From assembly GCA_026387455.1 (NCBI GenBank), contig JAPLLR010000066.1:1-34447 (forward strand): a stretch of 34,447 nucleotides of DNA, given 5' to 3'. Made by a program: the position numbers and the translations under genes. The notes beneath the pieces were generated by a model. The model saw only the letters and a list, made by a program, of their open reading frames with translations, was not told the origin of the DNA and did no database searches. The DNA comes from Candidatus Omnitrophota bacterium (GTDB taxonomy: Bacteria > Omnitrophota > Gorgyraeia > Gygaellales > Profunditerraquicolaceae). This document shows positions 6,143 to 14,874 of the stretch, in pieces; position 1 is the stretch's first letter; every line of letters starts with the position of its first letter.

Positions 6143-8161
6143 CTACTTCTTATTCACAATAAACACAATTAAACTACTCAACTTAAGCAAAACTATCACC
6201 ATACAAGTATTAAATAAGCCCAATACCGGCAGCAACACAATTCCGCCTAATATCCCCGCTACCCACCCGCCGATCAAATCCGCCCCATACAATGCTCCCG
6301 CAGCTTCCCCTGCCCCTATCCTTTCTTTCATATAAATCTTCCCGGCTAACGGAAACTGCGCACCTAGCAGCAATCCCGGAACCAGAAATATCCACAAATA
6401 TGCTCCTGTAGCGCTAATTATCCAGGGCAGAATCAAGGAGAACGCAATTATCACTACCTCGCTTATGGCAAATGCCCGCCCGTCATTCTTGAAGCTATCC
6501 ATCCAGCGCGTCATCAGCACACTTCCCAAAGCAGCCCCAGCCATAAATATGCTGATCAACAACCCTATCTTATAATACAGATATCCGTAAAACACTTGAA
6601 AGCTGAATATCAAAAGCATATTTGCCAACATCCCAAAGAAACCAGTAGTGGCGATAGAATAAACTACGCTTAAGCGCGGCTGATTGAATCTCCTGATAAT
6701 CAATAAAATGGCCGTTGTCAAAGTCAATACTAATACGGCTATCCCAGCTAAGTTAAGCTTCTTCGCCGCAGCAAAAACCCGGCTGCCAAAAGGAGAGAAT
6801 TGCTTGGTCCATAAGGCTAGAGTTTCTAAAACCGCAATAGGCCGCATATCCCGGTTTACTTCTTTAGTCGCACCAACCGAAGCCTGCTGAAACCACTCTA
6901 CCCAGTGCTTGTCTAACCTATAATCCAAATATCCCGGCACAAGTATCCCGGGGTCGAGCTTACGCTCATTTAACCTTTGAGTGATTAAAACAGGGGTAAC
7001 ATCCATTATGCCTTCTGTGTCTGAGGCGAGCATTATATTATAATCACCGGGGATAATGCGCACATAGCTGTAAACTGCTTTAAGGCCGTTTATCACCGAA
7101 GCGTTTACGTCTTTTAACTCCTGGCTCAAGTAACTCAATGAACCCGGCAGATAAATCGCCAACACTCCACCCGGATTAAGCCGCTTTTTGCTTAACGCGA
7201 AAAACTCCTGGCTAAAGAGGCGATTTACTGACAGATCCTGCGGCTTTGACAATCCAATCAAGATGACATCATACTTATTAGGCGTAGTCCTGACAAAAAA
7301 CCTGCCATCGACATTATAAACACTGACCCTCTTATCCGTCAGCTCGCGCTCAGTTAAAGGCGTCGGATATTTCCTGACCATATTAATAAGTAATGGATCT
7401 AGCTCGGCATAATCAACATTCTCTACCGGCTGACGCAAAACCTCATTCAGCAGACCACCCGCTCCGCCGCCCACCACTAAAATGCTCTTTGGCTCTTTGT
7501 GGAATAATAGCGGCAAATTGCCAAATTCCTGAACAAAAGTCATGTCAGGATAAGGCGTGGTAATCGTGGGAATCCCGTTATAAAAAAAGGTGTATTGCTC
7601 CGCTTTCTTAGCTACCGCAACATTCCCGTAAACCGAGTTACGACTTTCAATAATTCCCGGAGCCTTCCACTGAGAAAAACCCACAAAAGGTATCAATAAA
7701 TAAGTAAAGATAACCCCGCCGGCAATAGTCCCCGCGGTTTCCCAAGCATAAACCTTACCCAATGACTGTCTTAACTTACAAGCAACGCTGAATAGCGCGC
7801 CATGAAAAAAGCTAACCGGAAAATTAACCAGAAAAGTTACGATAAAGATAGTATCAAGACCTACAGACTGTCCAAAGGGGATTCCCAGGTAGCTCCTAAA
7901 AGTGCGGGCAAAATATACACAGACAGGCAAGAAAATACAAAATAAAACTATTAAGATTACAAAAATAACGTACCTATGCCTGGCGCGCTCAATCACTTTC
8001 CCAGCCGCAAAAACGCCTATGGCCTCAGCAAGGATCCAGTTGGCAAGGATTATCCCTACAGTCAGTTCATTGCCGGCAAAACCGACCAATAGCTCGCGCA
8101 AAAGCAACACCTGCGCAATAATGCCGCTTAAACCGATAATTAAAATAACAATTATAAACAT
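6143..8161 (-). CDS. Multipass membrane protein with spermidine-synthase-like domain
   Basis: 672 residues in three parts. An N-terminal block has about four membrane helices to residue 165. A cytosolic Rossmann domain resembling spermidine synthase spans about 170-400. A C-terminal block of about six helices begins near residue 465. The nucleotide-binding motif ILVVGGGAGGLLNEVLR and the acidic strand VDYAELDPLLI are present. The segment that in true aminopropyltransferases holds the catalytic Asp (a D-x-x-D-P-type motif) reads DVILIGLSKPQD, so polyamine synthesis is doubtful. Such membrane-anchored homologues are widespread in metagenomic lineages and uncharacterised. It is the last gene of the polysaccharide block, 42 nt after the Wzy_C-family gene. 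Confidence 0.75.
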   Translation of the reverse strand: MFIIVILIIGLSGIIAQVLLLRELLVGFAGNELTVGIILANWILAEAIGVFAAGKVIERARHRYVIFVILIVLFCIFLPVCVYFARTFRSYLGIPFGQSVGLDTIFIVTFLVNFPVSFFHGALFSVACKLRQSLGKVYAWETAGTIAGGVIFTYLLIPFVGFSQWKAPGIIESRNSVYGNVAVAKKAEQYTFFYNGIPTITTPYPDMTFVQEFGNLPLLFHKEPKSILVVGGGAGGLLNEVLRQPVENVDYAELDPLLINMVRKYPTPLTERELTDKRVSVYNVDGRFFVRTTPNKYDVILIGLSKPQDLSVNRLFSQEFFALSKKRLNPGGVLAIYLPGSLSYLSQELKDVNASVINGLKAVYSYVRIIPGDYNIMLASDTEGIMDVTPVLITQRLNERKLDPGILVPGYLDYRLDKHWVEWFQQASVGATKEVNRDMRPIAVLETLALWTKQFSPFGSRVFAAAKKLNLAGIAVLVLTLTTAILLIIRRFNQPRLSVVYSIATTGFFGMLANMLLIFSFQVFYGYLYYKIGLLISIFMAGAALGSVLMTRWMDSFKNDGRAFAISEVVIIAFSLILPWIISATGAYLWIFLVPGLLLGAQFPLAGKIYMKERIGAGEAAGALYGADLIGGWVAGILGGIVLLPVLGLFNTCMVIVLLKLSSLIVFIVNKK

Positions 8162-8203
8162 GTATTTGAATTGGTGTGTAAAAAGAGGATACTTATGCGG
8201 ATT

Positions 8204-9421
8204 CTACGAACTGGCTATTTCTTTGCTTTTATCCCTGATAAGACCAACAGCTACTCCGAATAAGAGCCAAAACATTACCGCATCCTGAAGGCCTAAAATA
8301 AAAGTTGTAGAACTTAAAGCGAGGACAAGGCTCGCGATAATAGAACCAAACAGGCCAGAAAGAATAACCCATTTAAAATTATCAAAATTTCTATCTAACA
8401 ATTTAAAAAAGAGATTTAAAAAAGTGGAAAAAGCAAATATAAACGCGAAAAAACCCATCAGCCCCATCTCGGCGAGAATCTCAATGTAAGTATTGTGTGC
8501 ATGCACAAGAGTGGTGGGACTATCCCAGGTTATTCTATACTTTTGATCGTACATCAACTTTTCAAACATTCCTAAGCCTGTTCCCACAATCGGTGAACTC
8601 TTAAACATCTGTATACCTCTGTCCCACAATTCAACCCTGATTGAAGTACTTGTATCAGCAAAAGTCATCGCCCTGTTTTTGACTTTAGCCGGCATTAAAA
8701 ATCCGGCTATCAACAATACTATTAGTATTATTATAAGCGACCTTTTGCCTTTTAAGCAGGAAACTAAAATAAATGATATAACGCAAGCAAGCCACGTTGC
8801 CCTAGAGAAGACGAAAATTAGAGGTATTAACAGCAAGGCAAATACGATTGTTGCAACAAGTCTTAAATATTTACTCTTACTGAAAATCGTTATTGAAAAA
8901 AGCAGCGGCATATATATAACTAAATAGTTAGTTATATTAATACTCTGATTAAAACAAGTGAACAATCTGGGTTCATTTAAAAATATTTTATCCCACACGC
9001 AGCCGGTTCCGATTATCAAGCTACTTAAGATTATTGAGCCAATCAACAAAATTAACGCTCGGCTATTTTTCGCTAACGAACATCCCATAAAAAATGTTAC
9101 AAGATAGAACAAATAGCGGTTGAATATTAACTTTTGGCTGTAGAACGGATCAAGGCTGAAAAAACAAGAAATAATCACCGCGATAAAGAAAATAAGCATT
9201 GGTTTGTAAGATCTTGCCCAGAGATCCGCAAATTTGAACTTAAGAATATTCCTAAATGAAAAAATACCGGCGCATAAATACAGGCTAAGAGAAAAAATCA
9301 GGATGACCTTGGAGGCTTTCTTTAGAAACGGGCAGATGATAACAAACGCGCAAAGACTTAATAAAAAAACCCGATTATAAATTTCATGGAATTTGGAGAT
9401 TATGTCTGTTTTGGCTGGCAT
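8204..9421 (-). CDS. O-antigen ligase/polymerase family membrane protein (Wzy_C)
   Basis: 405-residue inner-membrane protein with about ten to twelve helices. It has the large periplasmic loop typical of O-antigen ligase WaaL and related Wzy polymerases. The Wzy_C region is clear: STSIRVELWDRGIQMFKSSP, then IVGTGLGMFE and VHAHNTYIEILAEMGLMGF, which includes the family's conserved HNxYxxxxxExG pattern. FSRATWLACVISF marks the helix before the domain. It starts 12 nt after the WbpM-type gene, but a terminator-like hairpin spans that junction. Ligase and polymerase cannot be separated by sequence alone. With the other Wzy-like gene broken, this is the only intact member here. Confidence 0.85.
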   Translation of the reverse strand: MPAKTDIISKFHEIYNRVFLLSLCAFVIICPFLKKASKVILIFSLSLYLCAGIFSFRNILKFKFADLWARSYKPMLIFFIAVIISCFFSLDPFYSQKLIFNRYLFYLVTFFMGCSLAKNSRALILLIGSIILSSLIIGTGCVWDKIFLNEPRLFTCFNQSINITNYLVIYMPLLFSITIFSKSKYLRLVATIVFALLLIPLIFVFSRATWLACVISFILVSCLKGKRSLIIILIVLLIAGFLMPAKVKNRAMTFADTSTSIRVELWDRGIQMFKSSPIVGTGLGMFEKLMYDQKYRITWDSPTTLVHAHNTYIEILAEMGLMGFFAFIFAFSTFLNLFFKLLDRNFDNFKWVILSGLFGSIIASLVLALSSTTFILGLQDAVMFWLLFGVAVGLIRDKSKEIASS

Positions 9422-9426
9422 TTTAT

Positions 9427-9459
9427 ATAAAAATTAGCCTTCTTTAATTGCGAAGGCTA
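9427..9459 (-). terminator. Terminator-like hairpin over the stop codon of the WbpM-type gene
   Basis: Minus strand: an 8-bp perfect stem TAGCCTTC / GAAGGCTA with a 9-nt loop is followed by ATTTTTATA. The 3' arm ends within the TAA of the dehydratase gene, and the T tract fills the spacer before the next ATG at 9421. It may attenuate transcription into the Wzy_C-family gene. Confidence 0.5.
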
Positions 9460-11278
9460 TTTCTTTCATCTTCTTAATTACTTTTTCTCTGCTCATTGTG
9501 TTGACGTATTGCTCAAGCTCCCTTATCTCTTTTCCTAAAACAACCAGATCAAAATTATCTGCCTGGCTGATATAGATCTTCTCGTATTTGGTGACCCTGT
9601 CTTTCTCTTTATCCAGCAGTAATTCTTCCCGGATTTTTTCTCCCGGCCTAAGGCCCGTATACTCAACAAATATATCCTTGCCCAGCTCCAAGCCGGATAG
9701 CGCCACTAAATCTTTGGCTAGATCGGCTATCTTCAGTTGCTCTCCCATATCAAGAATAAATAACTCTCCGCCCTTTCCAATCGCGCCTGCCTGAAGGACT
9801 AAAAGCACCGCTTCGTCTATGCTCATAAAGTATCTGGTCGCTTCCGGATGGGTTATAGTTAACGGCCCGCCGCTCTCGATCTGCCTCTTAAACAGGGGGA
9901 CAACACTTCCGTCTGAACCAAGCACATTGCCAAAACGCACGCCCATAAATTTCGTCTTGCTCCGCTTTGCCTTAGCCTGCAACAATATTTCCGCTATCCT
10001 CTTGCTTAAACCCATGATGTTTACGGGGTTGACAGCCTTATCGGTTGAGATCAAGACAAACCTCTCGACATTATAATGATGCGAAGCGTAGATGATGCTT
10101 CTGCTTCCGAAAACATTGTTTTTTACTGCCGCCACCGGATTTTCTTCCATCAAAGGCACGTGTTTATACGCTGCGGCGTGAAATACAACATGGGGCTTGC
10201 ACTTAGAGAAAGTACTCTTTAAAAGGCCGATATCATTGATGTCCCCGATGACAGACTTTATATTTAAATCCTTGTATTTTGACTTAAGCTCAATAATTAA
10301 AAAATAGAGATTATTTTCATTGTGGTCTACTAAAATTATTTGGGCGGGGGAAAACCTCGCTACGTGTCGGCATAATCCCGACCCGATCGAACCAGCGGCT
10401 CCCGTGATCAAGACTCTTTTATCTTTTAAATACTTGCTGATCTCCTCCTCATCAATATTCACCGTCTCCCTACCTAAAAGATCCTCTGGCCGCACATCCC
10501 TCGGCTTTACCTCTAACTCTCCGCTTAATATTTTGGCCATACCTGGGATGATCTTAAGCCTGACATTGGGAATCTCGCAATGCGAAATCAAATCCCTGAT
10601 GACTTCGCCTTTCGCGGAAGGGATAGCCAAAACAATCTCTCCTATTCCATAAGTTTCAACGGCTTTAGCAATTACTTCTTTACCCCCCAAGATCCTGACG
10701 CCTTGTATAGACTCATTGTGCTTTACTCTATCGTCATCTATAAAACCGACTATTTCCCCCATCGCCGGGTTATTTCTGTATTCTTTTAGCAACAATACTC
10801 CGGCTTCTCCGGCGCCTACTACAAGGACCCTGGTCCGATCCTTTGTCGGAAGCACCTTACGGTATCTCTCCCTAACAATACGCGTTAAAAAACGGATCCC
10901 GCCGACTAAAAATGTGCAGAGAATAAAATCATTTAAGAAAATAAACCTGGGTATTTTATATAAATCGTATGTAACAACATTGCAAAGAACAAAGCCTATT
11001 GTGGCAATTGCATTTGCTTTCATTATCTGCCAAAGGTCGCCAATGCTTGCGTATCTCCAGAGGCCGCGGAATAACCCAAAATAATAAAAAACCGAAAGCT
11101 TAACGATGATCAAAAAAGGTAACGTTCTAAGAAAGACCTTGGAATATTCATCAGGAAGGACAAAATCAAAACGCAGCATAAAAACCGCGTAATAGGATAA
11201 AGATACCAAGGCCAAGTGCGTGGCTATTATTAAGGCCCTGCGGTATTTTAATATAAATAGCTTATAAGCTGTTTTCAT
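9434..11278 (-). CDS. WbpM/CapD/PglF-type membrane UDP-GlcNAc 4,6-dehydratase
   Basis: Probably converts UDP-GlcNAc to the 4-keto-6-deoxy intermediate used for QuiNAc, FucNAc or bacillosamine-type sugars at the inner face of the membrane. The 614 residues match the long form. Four helices lie at about 15-130. A first nucleotide-binding fold is at about 148 (RVLVVGAGEAGVLLL). The catalytic SDR domain starts at about 290 (VLITGAAGSIGSGL). The active site shows the Met-type triad STDKAVNPVNIMGLSK, in which Met replaces the usual SDR Tyr. ATRYFMSIDEAV and LRPGEKIREELL follow. It has its own promoter at 11323-11351. The final sugar depends on partner enzymes, one of which (11922-12638) is truncated. 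Confidence 0.88.
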   Translation of the reverse strand: MKTAYKLFILKYRRALIIATHLALVSLSYYAVFMLRFDFVLPDEYSKVFLRTLPFLIIVKLSVFYYFGLFRGLWRYASIGDLWQIMKANAIATIGFVLCNVVTYDLYKIPRFIFLNDFILCTFLVGGIRFLTRIVRERYRKVLPTKDRTRVLVVGAGEAGVLLLKEYRNNPAMGEIVGFIDDDRVKHNESIQGVRILGGKEVIAKAVETYGIGEIVLAIPSAKGEVIRDLISHCEIPNVRLKIIPGMAKILSGELEVKPRDVRPEDLLGRETVNIDEEEISKYLKDKRVLITGAAGSIGSGLCRHVARFSPAQIILVDHNENNLYFLIIELKSKYKDLNIKSVIGDINDIGLLKSTFSKCKPHVVFHAAAYKHVPLMEENPVAAVKNNVFGSRSIIYASHHYNVERFVLISTDKAVNPVNIMGLSKRIAEILLQAKAKRSKTKFMGVRFGNVLGSDGSVVPLFKRQIESGGPLTITHPEATRYFMSIDEAVLLVLQAGAIGKGGELFILDMGEQLKIADLAKDLVALSGLELGKDIFVEYTGLRPGEKIREELLLDKEKDRVTKYEKIYISQADNFDLVVLGKEIRELEQYVNTMSREKVIKKMKEIAFAIKEG

Positions 11279-11322
11279 GACTTAACAATAAGTGAAATTC
11301 GGCTTTTTGAAATAGCTTGCTT

Positions 11323-11351
11323 ATTATATATCGCTGACAATAAATAATCAA
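11323..11351 (-). promoter_or_regulatory. Internal promoter upstream of the WbpM-type gene
   Basis: Minus-strand -35 TTGATT (11346-11351) lies 17 nt from a perfect -10 TATAAT (11323-11328), inside the 99-nt gap after the sugar transferase gene. The predicted leader is about 38 nt. It would let the dehydratase and the genes after it be expressed independently of the long upstream transcript. Confidence 0.65.
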
Positions 11352-11377
11352 CCAGTAAAATATCGCAACCCACGCCT

Positions 11378-11938
11378 TTAATGGCTTATTCCTTCTTTCT
11401 TTATGACCTTACATACCGTAATCAACAAGATCTTGAAATCTAAGAGCAGGCTTCTATTTTTCAAATAGTATTCATCAAACGCGACTTTGGCCGGGATAGA
11501 CAGGTTATCCCTTCCGTTGATCTGGGCCCAGCCGGTGACTCCCGGAATAAACATATGCACATTCTTTTTCGTCCTTGATTCTATCAGATCGTACTGATTA
11601 AAAAGCGCTGGCCGTGGGCCAACAAAACTCATTTCTCCCCTTAGAATATTAAAAAGCTGTGGAATTTCATCAATACTGTATCTACGCAAAAATGCTCCGA
11701 TTGGAGTTAAATAAATTTCAGGATCTTTCATTAAGTGAGTGGCCACTTGCGGAGTATTTAATCTCATAGTTCTGAATTTAGACATTCTAAAAATGGCGTT
11801 ATTTGCACCAACACGATCTGTCCAGAATATAATCGGCCCTCTCGAAGACAATTTAATTACTATGACAACAATCGAGATGGGAACAATCAAAACCACCAAC
11901 AGGACCGAAGAAAGAATCAAATCAAACAACCTTTTCAC
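11378..11938 (-). CDS. PglC-type monotopic phosphoglycosyl transferase (priming sugar transferase)
   Basis: Transfers a sugar 1-phosphate from a UDP-sugar to undecaprenyl phosphate, starting glycan assembly. At 186 residues it is a minimal bacterial sugar transferase like PglC. One re-entrant hydrophobic segment (about residues 3-28) is followed by [13 protein letters not shown], then KFRTM. The catalytic Asp-Glu pair is in [10 protein letters not shown], followed by GPRP and [11 protein letters not shown]. The start is GTG at 11938, with AAGGGA about 8 nt upstream. Its first 17 nt overlap the 3' end of a truncated SDR gene. The context (WbpM-type dehydratase next) suggests a QuiNAc-, FucNAc- or bacillosamine-type primer sugar; that is inference. 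Confidence 0.92.
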   Translation of the reverse strand: MKRLFDLILSSVLLVVLIVPISIVVIVIKLSSRGPIIFWTDRVGANNAIFRMSKFRTMRLNTPQVATHLMKDPEIYLTPIGAFLRRYSIDEIPQLFNILRGEMSFVGPRPALFNQYDLIESRTKKNVHMFIPGVTGWAQINGRDNLSIPAKVAFDEYYLKNRSLLLDFKILLITVCKVIKKEGISH

Positions 11939-12638
11939 GCTTTGTATCCCTTATAGAAACGAACGTTATTGGATGAATAAGACATAATTCAATAATATCG
12001 CAAAGATTCCCAGTATAAATAAAACTTCGCTTATTGGATACCGAGCCAAGGGGCAAAGGGATGCCCTTGTCTACCAATCGGATTAACTGCAAAAAATTGC
12101 CTTTGACCCCCGGGCCATATACTAGCGGCAGACGTAAGATTATCTCCTGCATATCAGAATTACGGCAAATGGAAATTACTTTTTCCTCAGCTTCAAGCTT
12201 AGAGATTGCATAATAATCTTTAGGTTTAGAATGACTTTCTTCCGTAAAGACACCACTATCACCATTTACTTTAACTGTGCTGATAAAAATAAACCGCTTT
12301 ACCCCCGACTCTACTGCCTGTTCTGCCAATCGCTTAGTACCCAAAACATTGATCCGATGATATACAGAAGCCGGATCACTCTCTTGTTCATCCATTACAT
12401 GGGCCCGGCCGGCTAAATGAATAACCCAATCCACATCTTGAAGAGCCTTAATCCAATCAGTTGACTCATTTATATCTCCAACTTGAATATATTCATCGGC
12501 ACTATAGACTTCACGCACATTATTACGCACAGCCCCTCTGACAATGTAGCCTTTTTCTTTTAAGAAAACATATAGGTTACGACCAATAAATCCGTTTGCA
12601 CCTGTTATTAAAATATGTGGTTTAATAATTGCGGTCAT
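11922..12638 (-). CDS. Extended SDR (WbpV-like sugar reductase/epimerase), C-terminally truncated
   Basis: NAD(P)-dependent nucleotide-sugar oxidoreductase of the group found beside WbpM and priming transferases. There it reduces the 4-keto intermediate to UDP-QuiNAc or UDP-FucNAc. The cofactor motif ITGANGFIGRNLY, the VIHLAGRAHVM segment, STVKVNGDSG and the catalytic YxxxK (YYAISK) are intact. The protein stops at 238 residues, while relatives run to about 310-320. After SFIYTGNLCDIIELCLIHP the sequence ends in [10 protein letters not shown], whose last codons are an out-of-frame reading of the sugar transferase start. About 80 C-terminal residues, part of the substrate-binding lobe, are thus missing. 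Deletion up to the next gene is the simplest reading; activity is doubtful. Confidence 0.75.
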   Translation of the reverse strand: MTAIIKPHILITGANGFIGRNLYVFLKEKGYIVRGAVRNNVREVYSADEYIQVGDINESTDWIKALQDVDWVIHLAGRAHVMDEQESDPASVYHRINVLGTKRLAEQAVESGVKRFIFISTVKVNGDSGVFTEESHSKPKDYYAISKLEAEEKVISICRNSDMQEIILRLPLVYGPGVKGNFLQLIRLVDKGIPLPLGSVSNKRSFIYTGNLCDIIELCLIHPITFVSIRDTKREKVV

Positions 12639-12664
12639 TACCGTTTGAATTGAAAAACATGGTT

Positions 12665-13792
12665 TTACTTATACCAAACCGTCCGGTTGACATAATCCGT
12701 ATAACTCATAATAATCCTAACAACCTTCTTGGAAACATTATCCACATCATAATCCGGAATAACCTTAAATTGCCGATTAACCTTTGAATGCTGGGCAGAT
12801 ACTGTCTTAATCGCATTGATAATACCACTAGCCTCTAAACCACACATGATCAAAGTCCCCTCATCCATTCCTTCCGGGCGTTCGTGCGCTTGACGGATAG
12901 TTACCGCAGGAAAATTAAGTATAGAGGACTCTTCTGTAATGCTGCCACTATCAGAGATTACGCACGCGGCATTCATCTGCAATTTTACATAATCAAAAAA
13001 ACTCAGTGGCTTGAGGAAAGATATCCTTAGATCAAAATTCCTACGGTTTAGGCTTTCCAGTTTCTTTCTAGTTCGAGGATGAGTGGAAACAATAATTTTT
13101 TTCTTAAATTCCCGGGCCACCTTATTTAACGCATCTAACAAATCTTTAAAATTTTGTTCGCAATCAACATTCTCCTCACGATGCGCACTTAACACAAAAT
13201 AATCCTCTTTTTCCAGTTTTAATTGCTTCAAAACCGGTGATTTTAAGATAAACGGCATATAAAAATTAAGTATCTCTTTCATTGGTGAACCGATCTTTAT
13301 GATTGTTTCTGGCTTAATCCCTTCGGCAATCAAATATCTGCGAGCATGCTCAGTAAGAGTCATGTTGATATCACTTAAATGATCAACGATTTTTCTGTTT
13401 AACTCCTCCGGAACCCGCTGATCAAAACAGCGATTTCCAGCTTCCATATGAAAAATAGGAATTTTCCGCCTTTTAGCAGCAATTACTGATAAACAACTGT
13501 TTGTATCCCCATAAAGAAGAATAGCATCCGGCCGCTCCTTTTCCATTATCTTGTCGGATTTCGCAATAATATTTCCAATGGTTTCCGCAAGTGTCTTACC
13601 CGCCGCGTTCAAAAAATAATTGGGTTTTCTAATTCCCATTTCCTTAAAGAAAATTTCATTGAGTTCATAATCGTAATTCTGTCCGCTATGCACAAGTACA
13701 TGATGAAGCTGCTTATTTAATTCATAAATCACGCGACTAAGCTTTATGATTTCTGGGCGCGTTCCTACTATGGTCATAACTTTTATAGTCAT
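12665..13792 (-). CDS. WecB/FnlC-like UDP-N-acetyl sugar 2-epimerase
   Basis: Cytosolic GT-B-fold epimerase of 375 residues that inverts C2 of a UDP-HexNAc. Motifs: TIVGTRPEIIKLSRVI, HSGQNYDYELNEIFF, LLYGDTNSC, HMEAGNRCFDQRVPEE, LSAHREENVD, then ISDSGSITEESS and TIRQAHERPE. Next to FnlA-like and RmlD-like genes, the expected substrate is a 6-deoxy-L-sugar such as UDP-L-RhaNAc or UDP-L-PneNAc, giving UDP-L-QuiNAc or UDP-L-FucNAc. UDP-GlcNAc/ManNAc interconversion is less likely. The ATG at 13792 has AAAGGA about 7 nt upstream. The gene follows the dehydratase gene after 14 nt. Family assignment is strong; the exact substrate is inferred from context. Confidence 0.9.
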   Translation of the reverse strand: MTIKVMTIVGTRPEIIKLSRVIYELNKQLHHVLVHSGQNYDYELNEIFFKEMGIRKPNYFLNAAGKTLAETIGNIIAKSDKIMEKERPDAILLYGDTNSCLSVIAAKRRKIPIFHMEAGNRCFDQRVPEELNRKIVDHLSDINMTLTEHARRYLIAEGIKPETIIKIGSPMKEILNFYMPFILKSPVLKQLKLEKEDYFVLSAHREENVDCEQNFKDLLDALNKVAREFKKKIIVSTHPRTRKKLESLNRRNFDLRISFLKPLSFFDYVKLQMNAACVISDSGSITEESSILNFPAVTIRQAHERPEGMDEGTLIMCGLEASGIINAIKTVSAQHSKVNRQFKVIPDYDVDNVSKKVVRIIMSYTDYVNRTVWYK

Positions 13793-13806
13793 GGTTTTAT
13801 CCTTTC

Positions 13807-14874
13807 TCAGCGAAGCAATTCTTTTTCTTGCGTTAAATCTATATCCTCAACCAATAATTTATGTTTTTTTAGCAGCTTTACAGTACTAACAAAATCAAGC
13901 GGGGAATCTTCTGAACTAAGTTCTTTTGTTAAGGCATTAGGTTCTCTTTTGCGTAGATTTCTTAATTCTGGAAGCATCGGCAAAATCGCATAGTAATTTC
14001 CGCGCCTTACGCAATGCTTCGCATCCTCTTCTGAAACCAGGATTTCATGCATTTTCTCTGCAGGCCTGATGCCGGTAATTTTTATACTAATTTTTCTTTT
14101 CCCAATCAACGCTTTTGCAATATTGCTCATAGTCGCGGAAGGGACAATAGGCACATATGTTTCGCCGCGATTGGCGTGTCGAAGCGCCGTAAATAGGGTA
14201 TCGACGGCTTGGTTAAGGCTCAATAAAAACCGCGTCATCTCCGGAACTGTAACAGTTACCGGTCCCCCATTTATAATTTGCTCATGAAACAACGGAATAA
14301 CCGAACCGCGAGAAGCTAAAACATTTCCATAACGTACGCAAATAAAACGTGTTTTTGGATTTAAAATATTCGCCGTAATAACAATCCTCTCTTGTATAGA
14401 CTTAGTCATCCCCATGACATTAACCGGCTTACACGCTTTATCTGTGCTAACGGTAATAACCGTATCTACAGGATAATCGTTCTCTTCAATTGCGCGCACA
14501 ATATTAGATGCGCCGGTACAGTTAGTTAAGACTGCTTGCGAAGGAAAATACTCACATGTCGGCACCTGTTTTAAGGCCGCGGCGTTAACTACAATATCCG
14601 CTTTCTTTATGGCAGAACAGACGTCAGCATAATCACGCACATCTCCTATACGAAACTCCAGAAGATTCATAAAATTTTTATAGATGACCTCATCAGTCGC
14701 AACAAGTTTATGCAGGTAAGACATCCGCATATTATGTTGTTTCCCTTCATCACGAGACATGACTATAATTTTTTTGGGCGTCCCCAATTCTCCGCTCAAC
14801 ACCCTTTTAACAAAAACCTTTCCTAAAGATCCCGTTCCTCCAATCACTAAAATTATTTTCCTATGAAAAATCAT
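13807..14874 (-). CDS. FnlA/CapE/WbjB-like UDP-GlcNAc 4,6-dehydratase/5-epimerase
   Basis: First enzyme of the UDP-L-FucNAc and UDP-L-QuiNAc pathways: 4,6-dehydration and C5 epimerisation of UDP-GlcNAc to a 4-keto-6-deoxy-L-hexose. The 355-residue soluble SDR shows VIGGTGSLGKVFVKR, MSRDEGKQHNMR, NAAALKQVPTCEYFP and the Met-type active site STDKACKPVNVMGMTK. GNVLASRGSVIPLF and GIRPAEKMHEIL follow. It lacks the N-terminal membrane part of the WbpM type, which separates the two dehydratases in this window. Its start overlaps the reductase stop by 4 nt (ATGA at 14871-14874), pointing to coupled expression. PseB-type activity is an alternative but less likely given the neighbours. Confidence 0.85.
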   Translation of the reverse strand: MIFHRKIILVIGGTGSLGKVFVKRVLSGELGTPKKIIVMSRDEGKQHNMRMSYLHKLVATDEVIYKNFMNLLEFRIGDVRDYADVCSAIKKADIVVNAAALKQVPTCEYFPSQAVLTNCTGASNIVRAIEENDYPVDTVITVSTDKACKPVNVMGMTKSIQERIVITANILNPKTRFICVRYGNVLASRGSVIPLFHEQIINGGPVTVTVPEMTRFLLSLNQAVDTLFTALRHANRGETYVPIVPSATMSNIAKALIGKRKISIKITGIRPAEKMHEILVSEEDAKHCVRRGNYYAILPMLPELRNLRKREPNALTKELSSEDSPLDFVSTVKLLKKHKLLVEDIDLTQEKELLR

